From assembly GCA_005406025.1 (NCBI GenBank), contig BGZK01000225.1, positions 310,001 through 374,000 on the forward strand: a stretch of 64,000 nucleotides of DNA. The letters run 5' to 3'. Made by a program: the position numbers and the translations under genes. Below are positions 38,010-50,460 of this stretch, piece by piece. The notes under the pieces were generated by a model. It was not told where the DNA came from and made no database searches. It was given only the letters and a program-made list of their open reading frames with translations. Source of the stretch: Eumeta japonica. Its lineage: Eukaryota > Arthropoda > Insecta > Lepidoptera > Psychidae. Numbering within the stretch: the stretch's first letter is position 1; the number at the start of each line of letters is the position of its first letter.

Positions 38010-38585
38010 TTAGGGTCCCATACCTCAAAAAAAAATCCGTATAGTTTCACTTCGTTGTCCATCTGTAGGTCTGTCTGTTTGTCAAAACCCTTTTTCTCAA
38101 AAATGCAAGCCGCTATCAGTTGAAATTAATATTATATTTGTGTTTAGATCTACGTTCGTTTGAAGCTGTAAAAAAGTTAAGTCCCTAAGTCTATGCATTC
38201 AAAAACACGATAATTTTTGGTAAATATTTACCCATTTTGTTATTTCCTATTGAAATGAAATCATGACATTTAACAAGAAGCAATGTCTTACAGCACAAGT
38301 AAAAAGAAATTTTTTTTTAATGATGTAACAACAAATTAATGAGTTTAAATTTATAGTTAGATCACGATATATAACGACGTACGGGAGATTATTTCTCAAC
38401 TTTGGGATTATTTTTTGAAAAAAAAAAACAGCTAACATTTCGAATATTCTGGACCGATGTTTCACTAGCACCCGTATCTAAAACAGGCAAAAAACATCAG
38501 ACTTTCGATAGATGAAATAACTACGTGTACTATTAAATTTGTACGGAACCCGCAAGGTGAGAGTCTTTTGCGTATTTTTTTGAAT
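38010..38585 (+). repeat. GGTTCCG-family interspersed repeat, near full length
   Basis: Starts TTTTTTTAGGGTCCCATACCTCAAAAA, continues TTCACTTCGTTGTCCATCTGTAGGTCTGTCTGTTTGTCAA, and ends AAATTTGTACGGAACCCGCAAGGTGAGAG. The final CTTGGCC-like segment has decayed. Confidence 0.7.
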
Positions 38586-38679
38586 TTTTACAACTTTAAA
38601 ATTCAATACAACAGATTCGACTCGTTGGTATTGTACTGCTTCGAATATTTAATTGTCTAAAATTAATTTGCTGCATTTC

Positions 38680-38890
38680 GGGGTGCGCATCGGCAGTCCG
38701 TGTGCGGACCGGATATACGAAGCATCTAAACGAGCGTGGCTTTATCGAAAGCGCCTCCCCCCCGCACTCCTTTCCGACTTCCGAGCGATTGTTCCAAAGT
38801 TTCGCCGCCGAAAGGGAAATTAGTTTCCAGTTTTATCTCGCTTTCCCCTCTCCCGGCGGCGAGAGTTCTAGAAATTTCCAAGGTTAATGT
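38680..38890. promoter_or_regulatory. GC-rich island with GATA-type motif
   Basis: A CpG-rich, pyrimidine-rich block (GCCTCCCCCCCGCACTCC…CCCTCTCCCGGCGGCGAGAG) with TTTATCTC at 38832-38839 next to a GC-rich tract. A 61-codon open frame here is unrecognised. Candidate regulatory element. Confidence 0.33.
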
Positions 38891-39174
38891 TGCCAGTTAA
38901 AACGCTAACTTCATATTGTCGATTTGGTACAATGCATTTCGGATGCTTTTGTTTGGCAGAACGTTACAGAAATGATAATACAGTTTGACAACTGAAAGGG
39001 AGCTTGTTCATGGAAATTCACCATTGTACAAGTGTCAAAACATGGGTTTGTGTTATCCCGCTTTTATATAGTCTGCTTAAGTCAAACATTTTTCAACATC
39101 AAAAACGTTGCGGTTTTATTTTGTAACAAAGGCTTTTTGATACAAAAGGCACACAGTTCTTCATCTGTAAATGC

Positions 39175-40300
39175 TATTATTTTGAAGCCCCTGATTGTTT
39201 AGTTCACATTCTTCAAAGATTTCTTAGAAACTGAAAATTTCCTATCCACCGTGAAAATAGCCTTTCATCCAATAAATCCATCATGGCTGTAGTTCTTCAA
39301 GTCTTCACTCTTCGTACATTAATGATATTATGCGACCGCAAACAGGCATTTAATTCACACTCTTCGCCGACGACACCGCTTTGTACCTCCGTAAAAATAA
39401 CTTACGTGCAGTCTCCCCTCCTTTCCAGAGGATAATTAACGGGTGAATGCGATAGTTCCGAGTCTGCAGAATAGGTATTAAAACCTAAAAAGTCAGCTAC
39501 CATATACTTTAAGTACGATAAAAGGAAGAGGCAGCAGTTGTTCCAACTCTATCACTTTTCATATGCACCCATTCCTCGGCAAATGATAAAATTAAGCGTC
39601 ATGTTTGGTAAGCATCTGCACTTCATGAATCATATCAACCGTGTTACGAAAACACTCTATTATACCAACACTGATGAAACGAAATGACGCAAAGAGCACA
39701 GTTGCTCTTATGGAGAATCTGTTTTGTAGAATTTGGAGCATTTTGGATTACACCTCGGTGTGTCAGGAACGAAGTACTCCATAGGAACTTGGAAGTCCCT
39801 ACGATTTCGAAAATTATGAAAGACATGTCGAAGAAATTCTTCAGCGAAGCCATAAATCAAAAATATACATCGAAATCGACAATCGACAATCAATTGACAT
39901 CTTTCAGATGTCTCTCACGAGGAACCCCCTCGTCACCATTTTACTAGAAACCCACAGAACATTCTGTCCGATCCGCCTGACACCTTCGCCGCCGAGGTTA
40001 AAAGGTTTATGGAAATAAATAACTTGCTGTCTAAGAACTAGGAGTAGCCATTCCCCCGTAACTACCACCTTTGGTGGTCAGCGATCCGCTGTGCTTCCCG
40101 CACCTGTCGGTGTCCTCATCTGAAAGCCCAGCCCGGGCAGAAGCCCTCAGATACGGTACCCATAGGGCAGTCATGAGTCGATAGCATCTCCATGCCGCTC
40201 GGGCCGCGTTAGATGAAGACGTAAAAATCTCAGGTCTAAAGGCCTCATAAATTTTCAAGGCATTGAAATAAATTCGACATTGCTTGTATTTTTGATTTTT
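39175..40300 (+). pseudogene. 5'-truncated Jockey-clade LINE: reverse transcriptase end plus 3' region
   Basis: Reading frames with several stops and at least one frameshift give, in order, the end of the fingers/palm (FKDFLETENF), then YINDIMRPQTGI followed by FTLFADDTALYLRKN. The latter holds the catalytic FADD motif at 39363-39374. A C-terminal segment RNEVLHRNLEVPTISKIMKD follows in the same frame from about 39760, and a final block NILSDPPDTFAAEVKRFME ends at TAG 40039-40041. These match the reverse-transcriptase palm and carboxyl end of Jockey-type non-LTR retrotransposons. A GC-richer 3' untranslated part (CTACCACCTTTGGTGG…) runs to about 40300. The 5' truncation is usual for target-primed reverse transcription. 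It is dead. Confidence 0.85.
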
Positions 40301-40964
40301 TAGTTTCATATTAAATTCTAGTCAATTAATTAATAAAAAAATATAATATTTATTTCATTTGCGAAAAGGCATTGAATACCGATAACAAATGTCGACAACG
40401 TCGTCGACGTAGCGCCGAGATTTTCGAGTTAAAATACAAATATTCTTCAATATGAGAAAAATTAGAGATATGATATTTTTTATTGATTGATATCATTTAT
40501 TAATTTATCGTTATGCAAAACTCTAAGATTGCACTTAGATAGGCAAAGTATTAGATTTGAAATACGCTGTGATTTATTTTCAAAAAGGGAACTTCTATAG
40601 AAATGAAATGTGAATATAAATTAAAAAATTACAACTTATTGCTAATGCTATAGCTAAAAACGGTTGTTACACTTGTCAAATGTAGTTTGTTGCTTTGTTG
40701 CTCAAAATATAAAAATGCTATCAGTAGTCTTCAGGTATTACAATGTTATGTAAACAATTTATAAATAAACATTAAAATTGTTTTTCTGTTGGTTTCCTTT
40801 CAATTTAGATAATTGATCTCATTAATACCTCAAAGCTCCAGTCATCGATACAACACCGAATTTCATGCAGGCATCGAATATCCACCGTTGCTGTTGATTC
40901 TTTCGATTTCCATACAACGACCGACGTACAAGAAAATTCTAATGCACGGCGCATCAAAACGTAG
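40301..40964. other. AT-rich non-coding stretch
   Basis: AT-rich DNA after the LINE, including a small CGACAACGTCGTCGACG palindrome-like patch near 40392. Nothing else was recognised. Confidence 0.4.
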
Positions 40965-41300
40965 AAATTCGTATCCTTTGCATACGAAACGATCCGTCTC
41001 CACTCCCCGGCCGAATGCGGCGGCGGTGACGCGGGCCGCATTCGGCCGCGGTTTATTTACGGCGGGCACATAAGCGGAGCGGAATGTATCCGCATCACGC
41101 CAGTCCGATATTAAAAACATAACGTAAACGCACGTAAATTGGGTACGTCAACGTTTTACCATCGACTTCCGTGCGAGACGGCCATAAAAAAAAAACCTAT
41201 TACCGGCCCAAAGCTTACGTGTGCCCGCATCCGTTTAGGCTCAGCGAGTCGATACGGCTGCGATGTAGCTTCTGCTGGTAAATTTCTGCGGAATTATCGT
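40965..41300. promoter_or_regulatory. GC-rich island
   Basis: Contains CGGCCGAATGCGGCGGCGGTGACGCGGGCCGCATTCGGCCG, in which CGGCCGAATGCGGC is inverted as GCCGCATTCGGCCG, forming a strong GC hairpin at about 41009-41048. Open frames on both strands overlap it and are compositional. Possible promoter or enhancer. Confidence 0.32.
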
Positions 41301-43295
41301 TGCTGGTTTCTGTAGATAAGTTTTTGTGTAGCAAGTTGATTAGTTTAAAATATGTTTAGAGGCGTATTATTATTAAAGTCTTAAATATATATGTGAAAAT
41401 GAAAAAAAACTAAATGTCGTCATTATCATCATTTGCTCAACCCTTAGCCGGTTGCGTTTTTTGAAAGGGCCACGTCTCTTTACCCCAAAAGGAGCGTAAA
41501 TATATGAGGATAGTCTAGTTTTAGTCTGGATTAGGAATAACGGGAGTGTAGAGCTAGCCGTTATTCGTAAAACCCTTAGAAATTTGAGATTGTATTAAAA
41601 AATAAAATGTGTATGATAACTGTCTACCACGATGTAGTTCGCGCGTATATAAAATGACTTCCATCACTTTTTATATCAACAATTTCTTCAACAAACATGA
41701 TATTGATTTCAATTGTGTTCTCAGTTTCAATTTTATTGTCTGTTCATTAATCTGATCTGATTGAGAATGAAATCAGGACGAAACTGATAGCAGGACTGGT
41801 CTTGCTAATTTATTTCATTTATTTACGCTTTATGCAGTTCCACCTGCACAGAATGGTTATACTCAATACAAGGAGGGTTTGATGGGACAAAATTTATATG
41901 TAATGTGATGTAATTTTTATATAGTTTCTGTATAAAAATTACATCGATTCTTTAATGCGCTTTTGCGTGAGAAAAAGAACTGATAAATAAATCCCAAACA
42001 CACCTTTGTTATTATATTATTAGTGAGGATGTAAAATATAAAGAAAAACCCACTACAACAAGATACCAGAATAAATTCCTTGTTGTGTGATATTCAACTT
42101 ACTCTCAATGTTTTGTTACTTTATATTAAAGAGATTGGACCTTAGCTCACCACGCTGACTTAGTGTTAAATTTAATTCTAACGCGGAATTCCTTGTAAAA
42201 GTAAGAAACTCATACAATAGCTATTGAATAGTCTTAATATAAACGAAACATCTGTTATTTCCTTTACTTTTCAAATTTCGATTTACAAACGCTCATTTTA
42301 ATCACGAGAAAACTTTTATACGTACTCTTGTATTTGTAAAATATTGTGCACTTTATTTATAACAGAAGAAGCTATTTAATCATATTCTTTTAAAACATTT
42401 GTAGTAAACATTTAATTTCTTCTACAATATAGGAATTGAAGATCGTTGAGTGTAAAGAAGCTTTTGAATCGGCGCACACTGATTGCCGGATATCGAAATT
42501 ATTTGGGAAAATACTGTGGGTTGCCATTTGAATGGCGAATTTCTTTCTTAACTTAAGATAGAGCTTAAGTTCTTAATAGTTCAACAATATATATGATAAA
42601 TGATAGTTCTTAGAAAATATAAGTCTTTACTTAAAATATGCATGGTTTAAACTCATCATAAAGCGTCATTAATTCCAGAAGAACATTTTCGTATTAGCAA
42701 GTTTATTGAAAAGCCAACTCATAGTTATTATTGAACAGACTTTTCCAAAAGGCAATAAAACTGTGTAGTCTCTTACTAAGCGTTAATCGTTGCGTTCGAC
42801 AGCAGAGAAGACCAGACTTATTGCGTCCACCTCCCACCTTTGGTCTTCGATTTGTCAAAATCTCAGAATTACGATAGTCACTCCGACATGTAGTCGAAAA
42901 GTATGGGGAGCTATTGTCAATTTTTCTAACTCATATGGATAGCGCAATATCAATTACCATTTGCTTTAACTATGAACGAAATTTTTTTGGGAAACGTACA
43001 TTTTTATTTTTTTTTAATAATTTTCTACAATACATTGCAATCACAATTTCTTTTTTTCTTGTAAAACAGGTCATGATTACCCCTTTATTTCTTGTATACG
43101 ATAAAAAAGTAATTGTTGCAATTGCTTCGCTAAAAAATGACACTTTTTTGTGTATTCGGGTCTTTATGGTGCTCCAAAACGGTAATAGTACTTAGACAAT
43201 TTTTAATATGAAATGTAGCTATGACAACACTACATACCGATTATGATGGAGTGACAACTGGTCACACTCGGATAGACTATGGACCGAGTTTATTT
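41301..43295. other. Non-coding stretch
   Basis: AT-rich. A 15-bp perfect hairpin (GATGTAATTTTTATA) lies at 41907-41945, and GAATAACGG…CCGTTATTC forms a small inverted repeat near 41536-41570. An open frame at 42914-43195 is low-complexity and unrecognised. Confidence 0.4.
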
Positions 43296-46135
43296 AGCAC
43301 TAGCTGCGCCCCGCGGTTTCCCCCGCGTGGTGATGGAAAATTGTGATAATGATAATAGAAAGCGTTTTATTTTTTTGTCAATTTTTCAATGTTTTTATAT
43401 TATTTTGCTATTTCGGACGGAGACAAATCCAACAAATAAAAAATGAAAATCGGTCCAGCTATTCTCCAGTTATAAATGTTCGAACAATTATATTGGTGTA
43501 ATGTATGTAAATTGGAACTAAGTATTTTTTATGATGATCTTACTAATATGTATTATAGGTATTATAAACGCTATAGTTTGTAAGGATAGATAGGTACGAA
43601 AGTATATGATAATTTTATTTTTTTTTAATAAAAAGTATCCTATGCTACTTCCATTACCTTTAAGAGTATATATAAACGCTATAGTTTGTAAGGATAGATA
43701 GATACGAAAGTATGATTTATTTTTTTTTTAATAAAAAGTATCCTATGTTACTTCTAATACCTTCAAGAGTATATATAAACGCTATAGTTTGTAAGGATAG
43801 ATAGATACGAAAGTATGATTTATTTTTTTTTTAATAAAAAGTATCCTATGTTACTTCTAATACCTTCAAGAGTATATATAAACGCTATAGTTTGTAAGGA
43901 TAGATAGGCACGAAAGTATATGATAATTTTATTTTTTTTGAATAAAAAGTATCCTATGCTACTTCCAATACCTTTAAAAGTATATATAAACGCTATAGTT
44001 TGTAAGGATAGATATATACGAAAGTATGATTTATTTTTTTTTTTAATAAAAAGTATCCTATGTTACTTCTAATACCTTCAAGAGTATATATAAACGCTAT
44101 AGTTTGTAAGGATAGATAGGTACGAAAGTATATGATAATTTTATTTTTTTAATAAAAAGTATCATATGTTACTTCTAATACCTTCAAGAGTATATATAAA
44201 CGCTATAGTTTGTAAGGATAGATAGGTACGAAAGTATGATATTTTTTTTAATAAAAAGTATTCTATGTTACTTCCAATACCTTCAAGAGTATATATAAAC
44301 GCTATAGTTTGTAAGGATAGATAGATACGAAAGTATGATATTTTTTTTTAATAAAAAGTATCATATGTTACTTCTAATACCTTCAAGAGTATATATAAAC
44401 GCTATAGTTTGTAAGGATAGATAGGTACGAAAGTATGATATTTTTTTTTAATAAAAAGTATCATATGTTACTTCTAATACCTTCAAGAGTATATATAAAC
44501 GCTATTGTTTGTAAGGATAGATAGATACGAAAGTATGATATTTTTTTTTTAATAAAAAGTATCCTATGTTACTTCTAATACATTCAAGACTATATATAAA
44601 CGCTATAGTTTGTAAGGATAGATAGGTACGAAAGTATGATATTTGTTTTTTTTTAATAAAAAGTATCCTATGTTACTTCTAATACATTCAAGACTATATA
44701 TAAACGCTATAGTTTGTAAGGATAGATAGGTACGAAAGTGTGATATTTGTTTTTTTTTAATAAAAAGTATCCTATGTTACTTCTAATACATTCAAGACTA
44801 TATATAAACGCTATAGTTTGTAAGGATAGATAGTACGAAAGTATGATATTTGTTTTTTTTTAATAAAAAGTATCCTATGTTACTTCTAATACATTCAAGA
44901 CTATATATAAACGCTATAGTTTGTAAGGATAGATAGGTACGAAAGTATGATATTTGTTTTTTTTTAATAAAAAGTATCCTATGTTACTTCTAATACATTC
45001 AAGACTATATATAAACGCTATAGTTTGTAAGGATAGATAGGTACGAAAGTATGATATTTGTTTTTTTTAATAAAAAGTATCCTATGTTACTTCTAATACA
45101 TTCAAGACTATATATAAACGCTATAGTTTGTAAGGATAGATAGGTATGAAAGTATGATATTTGTTTTTTTTTAATAAAAAATGTCCTATGTTACTTCTAA
45201 TACATTCAAGACTATATATAAACGCTATAGTTTGTAAGGATAGATAGGTACGAAAGTATGATATTTGTTTTTTTTAATAAAAAGTATCCTATGTTACTTC
45301 TAATACATTCAAGACTATATATAAACGCTATAGTTTGTAAGGATAGATAGGTACAGAAAGTATGATATTTGTTTTTAATAAAAAGTATCCTATGTTACTT
45401 CTAATACATTCAAGACTATATATAAACGCTATAGTTTGTAGGATAGATAGGTACGAAAGTATGATATTTGTTTTTTTTTAATAAAAAGTATCCTATGTTA
45501 CTTCTAATACATTTAAGACTATATATAAACGCTATAGTTTGTAAGGATAGATAGGTACGAAAGTATGATATTTGTTTTTTTTAATAAAAAGTATCCTATG
45601 TTACTTCTAATACATTCAAGACTATATATAAACGCTATAGTTTGTAAGGATAGATAGGTACGAAAGTATGATATTTGTTTTTTTTTAATAAAAAGTATCC
45701 TATGTTACTTCTAATACATTCAAGACTATATATAAACGCTATAGTTTGTAAGGATAGATAGGTACGAAAGTATGATATTTGTTTTTTTTAATAAAAAGTA
45801 TCCTATGTTACTTCTAATACATTCAAGACTATATATAAACGCTATAGTTTGTAAGGATAGATAGGTACGAAAGTATGATATTTGTTTTTTTAAATAAAAA
45901 GTATCCTATGTTACTTCTAATACATTCAAGACTATATATAAACGCTATAGTTTGTAAGGATAGATAGGTATGAAAGTATGATATTTGTTTTTTTTTAATA
46001 AAAAATGTCCTATGTTACTTCCAATACCTTCAAGAGTATATGTACAAAGTGAAATGATAACCGGTTGAGTAGTTTTGGCGTGAAAGCGTAACAGACAAAC
46101 TTACATTCACATTTTTAATATAAGTGTGATACTGC
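43296..46135 (+). repeat. Interspersed repeat carrying an expanded internal minisatellite
   Basis: The left end reads AGCACTAGCTGCGCCCCGCGGTTTCCCCCGCG and the right end reads ATAACCGGTTGAGTAGTTTTGGCGTGAAAGCGTAACAGACAAACTTACATTC…TTTTTAATATAAGTGTGAT. These are the two ends of one well-known class of lepidopteran repeat. Such elements normally carry a short internal stretch like AATAAAAAGTAGCCTATGTTACTCC. That phrase is part of every unit of the tandem array between the ends, so the array most likely grew from the element's own interior. No coding sequence is visible. Confidence 0.75.
43560..46045. repeat. About 24 tandem copies of a ~103-bp unit
   Basis: The unit is TATAAACGCTATAGTTTGTAAGG…GTATCCTATGTTACTTCTAATAC, ending in a CATTCAAGACTATA or CCTTCAAGAGTATA segment; copies are 98-107 bp, mostly through T-run length. 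The first 9-10 copies (to about 44580) carry CCTTCAAGAGTATA and alternate between ATGATAATTTTA and ATGATTTA forms. From about 44580 the copies are a near-uniform second type with CATTCAAGACTATA and GATATTTGTTTT. The last partial unit returns to the first type. Long T runs and ATAAAAAG in every copy give the array a strong phased AT pattern. Confidence 0.97.
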
Positions 46136-48339
46136 TGGCGGTATTATCTTATTAGTTCATTCATTTAATAAGAAGAGCGGTTGGTTCGGCGCGGTTGCGG
46201 TCCGAAAGCGAATATTTATTATATCTTGCTAAAGGACTTCGGGCTAAAATGGTCGTATGCCAGTTTAAATGCAAATATATTTACTTACGTGTAGAATAGT
46301 TTTGTCTTTATAACTATTAGCTAATATATCTTTGCTTTTCCCATCATTCATATTCAATTTCGGACCGAAGCAACTAAATTAAATCTAATTTGACGATGGC
46401 GGACATAATATGTTATGCGCATACATGTAAGAGCTCGTTTTTGCTGATGTTTTGAATGTGACATATTTACTTAATTGTGTGTTTAAAGTCGTTTTTTTTC
46501 CATCAATTTACTTCGAGAATAAGATTTCTAAAAATTAAACACCTTCATGATACCTTAGAACAAAAATACATGTGTTATCAGTTTGCATATGCAAAATATA
46601 CATAACATTTTTGTATTCATAACATGTATCAAATAACAATATAGTAGAATATAGGTATGAAGGCTAAAGGGTACTATTTCTCGACGCACACAACGTTATT
46701 TCCAAATAAATATAAGTTAAGCATTTCTTACGGAGGTGTGCGTGATCTTTTACGCGTCGTCTGGTATGTAGGTGTGCTTAGATCCACACTTGGGTAAAAT
46801 GTAAGGTGACGTTCTCACTGAAAACTAGGATATTAGGAAAAAAAATGAATAGGTATTTAAAGATTTTTCTAAGGAATAATATTTTATCTTTTTCTGTAAA
46901 TGATTTGACGATTCATTATAAAAATAAGTTCCAGATTACCATATATCGAATACTACTTTGTATATCATTACTAGTCGTGTAAGATAATATAGTTAACTTT
47001 GAAAATAATTTTATTTCTATACTATAAAAGATACCATAAAAATGCATTAAGATGTAATAATTAAATACACATTAAAATAAAGTTATTTTTGTGTAAAAAC
47101 ATATACAATTAAAATTTTATCTAACCTTTTGGAATATTAAAATATTCATCTAAACGTTTCTTATTGCAAAATGCCACAATATTTTCAAAATCTAAAAGTG
47201 CACATTTAATAATCTCACTTAATTTGTATTACAAAATAAAATGATAGCTGGCGTATAAAGTAAAATGGGGAACGAAAGAGAAATTATTCTCATTAATATC
47301 CCTAAACTGAGTTAAGTTTTTATATTATCTGCAGCTCCGCTATTACAAGTTCCAGTTCACTGAAATCACGTAATTCTGGAAGTTCGCCTCTCACAAAACT
47401 TCCACGTTATTAGATATTTATACTGTCGATTTTTAAATTTATCTAAATTTATCTAGATTTATCTAGCGAATAGTGGAAATTATAACTGGACGAAAATGAA
47501 AGATAGCGTTTTCGGTTCGTTTGGCAGAAACAGGCGTATAGTAACTCTCTTGCTACTATTTTCAACACTGTACGAAAATTACGAGGTCATGTATTGTGCC
47601 ACAAAATAATTAAATTTTCACAGGATACTAATTCACATAAAGCAATATCAGCAATCCGATGTCATATTTTCAGGTTTCTGCGTAAAATGTCTCCTCCTAT
47701 TTTCGTTAATAATGACAAATACTTCCTGTTTAGAAAAGGAAACTTTTCCAATCTTTGATTTAGCCTATTAACTTTTAGTCAACTTTGAGTACTGAATTTG
47801 CTCCATACACAATTATTGTTCCAATTACTTTCTCAAACATAATACGAAAAAAAAAGACACATCCCAAAGGTAAAGTTTGTAGTTTGTAGGCTAGTTCGGC
47901 GGAGTAGTTATTAGAATACTTATCCAGTATCGACTGAATATATTGTTTTTTTTTTAAACTACATGTTACTTAATATTCAACAATAGCATAATAAGTGTAA
48001 GTAATTGTAAGTAATATACTACTTACTTCCCGCGCTTTAGGATAGTCAACGAATTCCAGATAAACGACATGCACGTCAGGCTACGAGAATCAAAAAGAAA
48101 ATCGGTATAGACACAGCCTTACTTAATATCTATACACCGCGCAGTAGTGTGCGTGAAGGTAACAGCATCTATGTAGTGTGATTTCTATTCAATCTTCTTA
48201 CGTTCCATTTCGCAGGGACATTTGATTTCGATCTTTTCCCACTCGCAAAACTCTCTATATATCCATCCCGCTCTATTCCTAACGGGCTTAGAAGGTTGTG
48301 ATATATTGTATTGGATGGTTTTTCCTTTCTGGAAATGGA
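46136..48339. other. Non-coding stretch
   Basis: AT-rich with a small GC patch at 46180-46210 (GAGCGGTTGGTTCGGCGCGGTTGCGG). No repeat ends, RNA genes or coding signal were recognised. Confidence 0.4.
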
Positions 48340-49050
48340 TTTTCTGTGAGGCTCGTACCTGCTAGCCGGGAACTTTGAGACGCCAAAAATATTTGCAACT
48401 CGTTACCGTTAATGGAAAGCGTCTTATACGAGGAATATTTCGTTAATGAAAATGTTGACGTGCAAAGAGACGAATGGAATTGTTAAACCGGTACTATCAG
48501 CACACGTCGACGATTTTTTTTCGTATGCTCGATAGAAGTATTTTGCATACTCCAGTATTTGTTGATTTTAAAAAAGCGAATGAATGAATATGCCCTTCCT
48601 TTTTCGCTAAGTGCGTTATTAAATACCGGTTTTAACGAGAGCCGAGGCGCGTCACGCCAGGAATCGTGCGTCACACGAGATCGTCCCAATTTCCATCGCG
48701 AAGACAAAACACCAATCAAAAGGGAGACGGAACATCAAAAAAAAAAATCCGCCTCGCGCGCGCCGCGCCGAGCCCTCGGGTATTCAGAAAATTGGAGCCT
48801 ACAAAATGGGATGTCGGAATATTCCGTTTTGAATTTTTATTATGTACTATTTTCTATTTCGCTCCCAAGGTAACCCTTCCCTCGCCTCCCACAAGGGGCA
48901 AAACGCGGAGACACTCTCTACGTGGAGGCGGCGCGGCGGGGAGCAGGGGAGACTCGAAAGGTCAACCCTCCCCACGGGAAAAGCCCTCTCTCTGTCCCAT
49001 CTCGTTTCACTCTGAAGGATTTGGAAGAAAGCACGTGTAAGTGCCCGTAT
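48340..49050. promoter_or_regulatory. Large GC-rich island
   Basis: GC-rich throughout, with strongly CpG-rich parts (CCTCGCGCGCGCCGCGCCGAGCCCTCGGG near 48752; GTGGAGGCGGCGCGGCGGGGAGCAGGGG near 48920). The overlapping open frames on both strands (up to 124 codons at 48666-49040) are expected from composition and lack recognisable domains. A GT|GTAAGT donor-like site at 49033 means a first, possibly non-coding exon cannot be excluded. Candidate promoter or enhancer hub. Confidence 0.33.
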
Positions 49051-49599
49051 ACATATGTATACCGTATTATTTTGTGTGCCAATGTATTTTTGTATAATTC
49101 GAGACTTGTGAGGCCTTAATAATGATACTGTTTGGGTTTCGCGGAAGGGTTGTTCGACGGGATTATCTTTTGTCACGAGGAGCTGATCCTTTGCTGACTG
49201 ACTTAGGACGAAAACCTATGCGGAGAAGATATTAGACTTGTTCATGGCTCTTTGTTCGGGACTTTATTTCGCATGCAACTTTTTTAACAATCCCTTCGCT
49301 CGATCCAACTAAAGAATAATATCGACTGTCGATTGTAATAATAAATCGTCGTTTTATTACTCTCAGAGCACGAGCCACGTTGAATAATTACATCTGTGTA
49401 ATCGTTAAAATAATGACAGCCTGAAACGTTTAACTTCTCCGTTATTAGGTATTGCTGTTGCGATTGCAATCTGTCGGAAATTGCCGCGTTATTGCCAGTG
49501 GTCGGATTATTGCGAGCCGAACAAATAAGATCGGTCACGATATGACCAACTTTATTGTTATTAAGTTTTATGTACAGTACCTTTTACTCCGCGTAATGA
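49051..49599. other. GC-balanced non-coding stretch
   Basis: Moderate GC with overlapping short open frames on both strands (minus 49284-49538, plus 49452-49745) and no similarity. It links two GC-rich islands. Confidence 0.3.
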
Positions 49600-50460
49600 C
49601 GTCGGCAATAAAATTGTCTCCGGAACGGAACACGCCGCCGAACGACATTAAAGGCGACATTGCAATGCGAACGTTATCTAAATGGCTTTCAATTTTTAGA
49701 ACTATTTTATACGTGTATATTATTTTATCTCATTCTTATTCGTAATGAAATCAGACGACTTGTTGCAACACAAATATAAAAATTCTTTAATACTTTATCA
49801 TTAATGATTTCAAATAGGTAGGAAGAATATTGTTAGCTAGATTTTTTAACACATAACAAGTTGAGCAATATCCGTGTTGGAGGGACGAAAGTGAAACAAA
49901 TATCCGCTTGCAAAAAGTCAAATCGATATTGAGGTGTCGTTCCGAATGCCGCTTCGATATCGCGTTAACCCACAAACCTGGAAGTGAGCGTCGCGCAACA
50001 AGTGGCAATTAGTCAAGCGGGGAATCGTTTAATTTAATGTACCCAAACCGCCTACACCCCCACTCCCCCCGGGCCGACGCGCCCCGGGGCGGCGCTCGTT
50101 CGCTCATTACGCGGGGGCTAATAACCCCGACCTGCCCCAACATCCGCGTCCCACATTCAGAATTAAGCCACGAGCGAGGGAGAGAGCGAGAAAATAAATG
50201 AGTATTTGAGAGTTCGCCGCTCGGGGCGTTTGTTCCATATTTAAAAACTGGAGCCGGGTAAGAAAATGCCCTGAAGTAATGGAGGTGTCAGCTTTATGCA
50301 GTATGACATCAAGAGCCGTTTGGCGGGGCAAAGTGACGAGAAGTCGCATGCGCCTAAGAATTGTGGAAACTTTGAGTGTTAGTGAAAGCAGGCTTTTACG
50401 GAGCGTCGGTACCGTTGCGATTTCTTGCGCCAACGGAAGTAGATGTTTTATTGAAAACTA
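49600..50460. promoter_or_regulatory. GC-rich island with CCCCGGG palindrome
   Basis: Split in two: 49600-49670 (CGGAACGGAACACGCCGCCGAACGAC) and 49980-50460. The core at about 50068-50092 (CCCCGGGCCGACGCGCCCCGGGG) can fold into a GC hairpin. GAGCGAGGGAGAGAGCGAG at 50172-50190 resembles GAGA-factor sites. No coding signal. Confidence 0.32.

Noticed and set aside
43560..46045. CRISPR-like regular array
   Set aside because: The units are contiguous ~103-bp repeats with no unique spacers, in a eukaryotic repeat context; it is a minisatellite.
46775..46790. TTAGATCCACACTTG, similar to the miR-279 core
   Set aside because: Matches only about ten bases of the mature sequence and has no complementary arm nearby.
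48666..49040. 124-codon open frame, longest in the window
   Set aside because: Lies in a CpG-rich island where stops are scarce. Overlapping frames are open on both strands and the peptide is Arg/Pro-rich without a motif.
50107..50433. 108-codon minus-strand open frame
   Set aside because: GC-rich island with overlapping frames on both strands; compositional.
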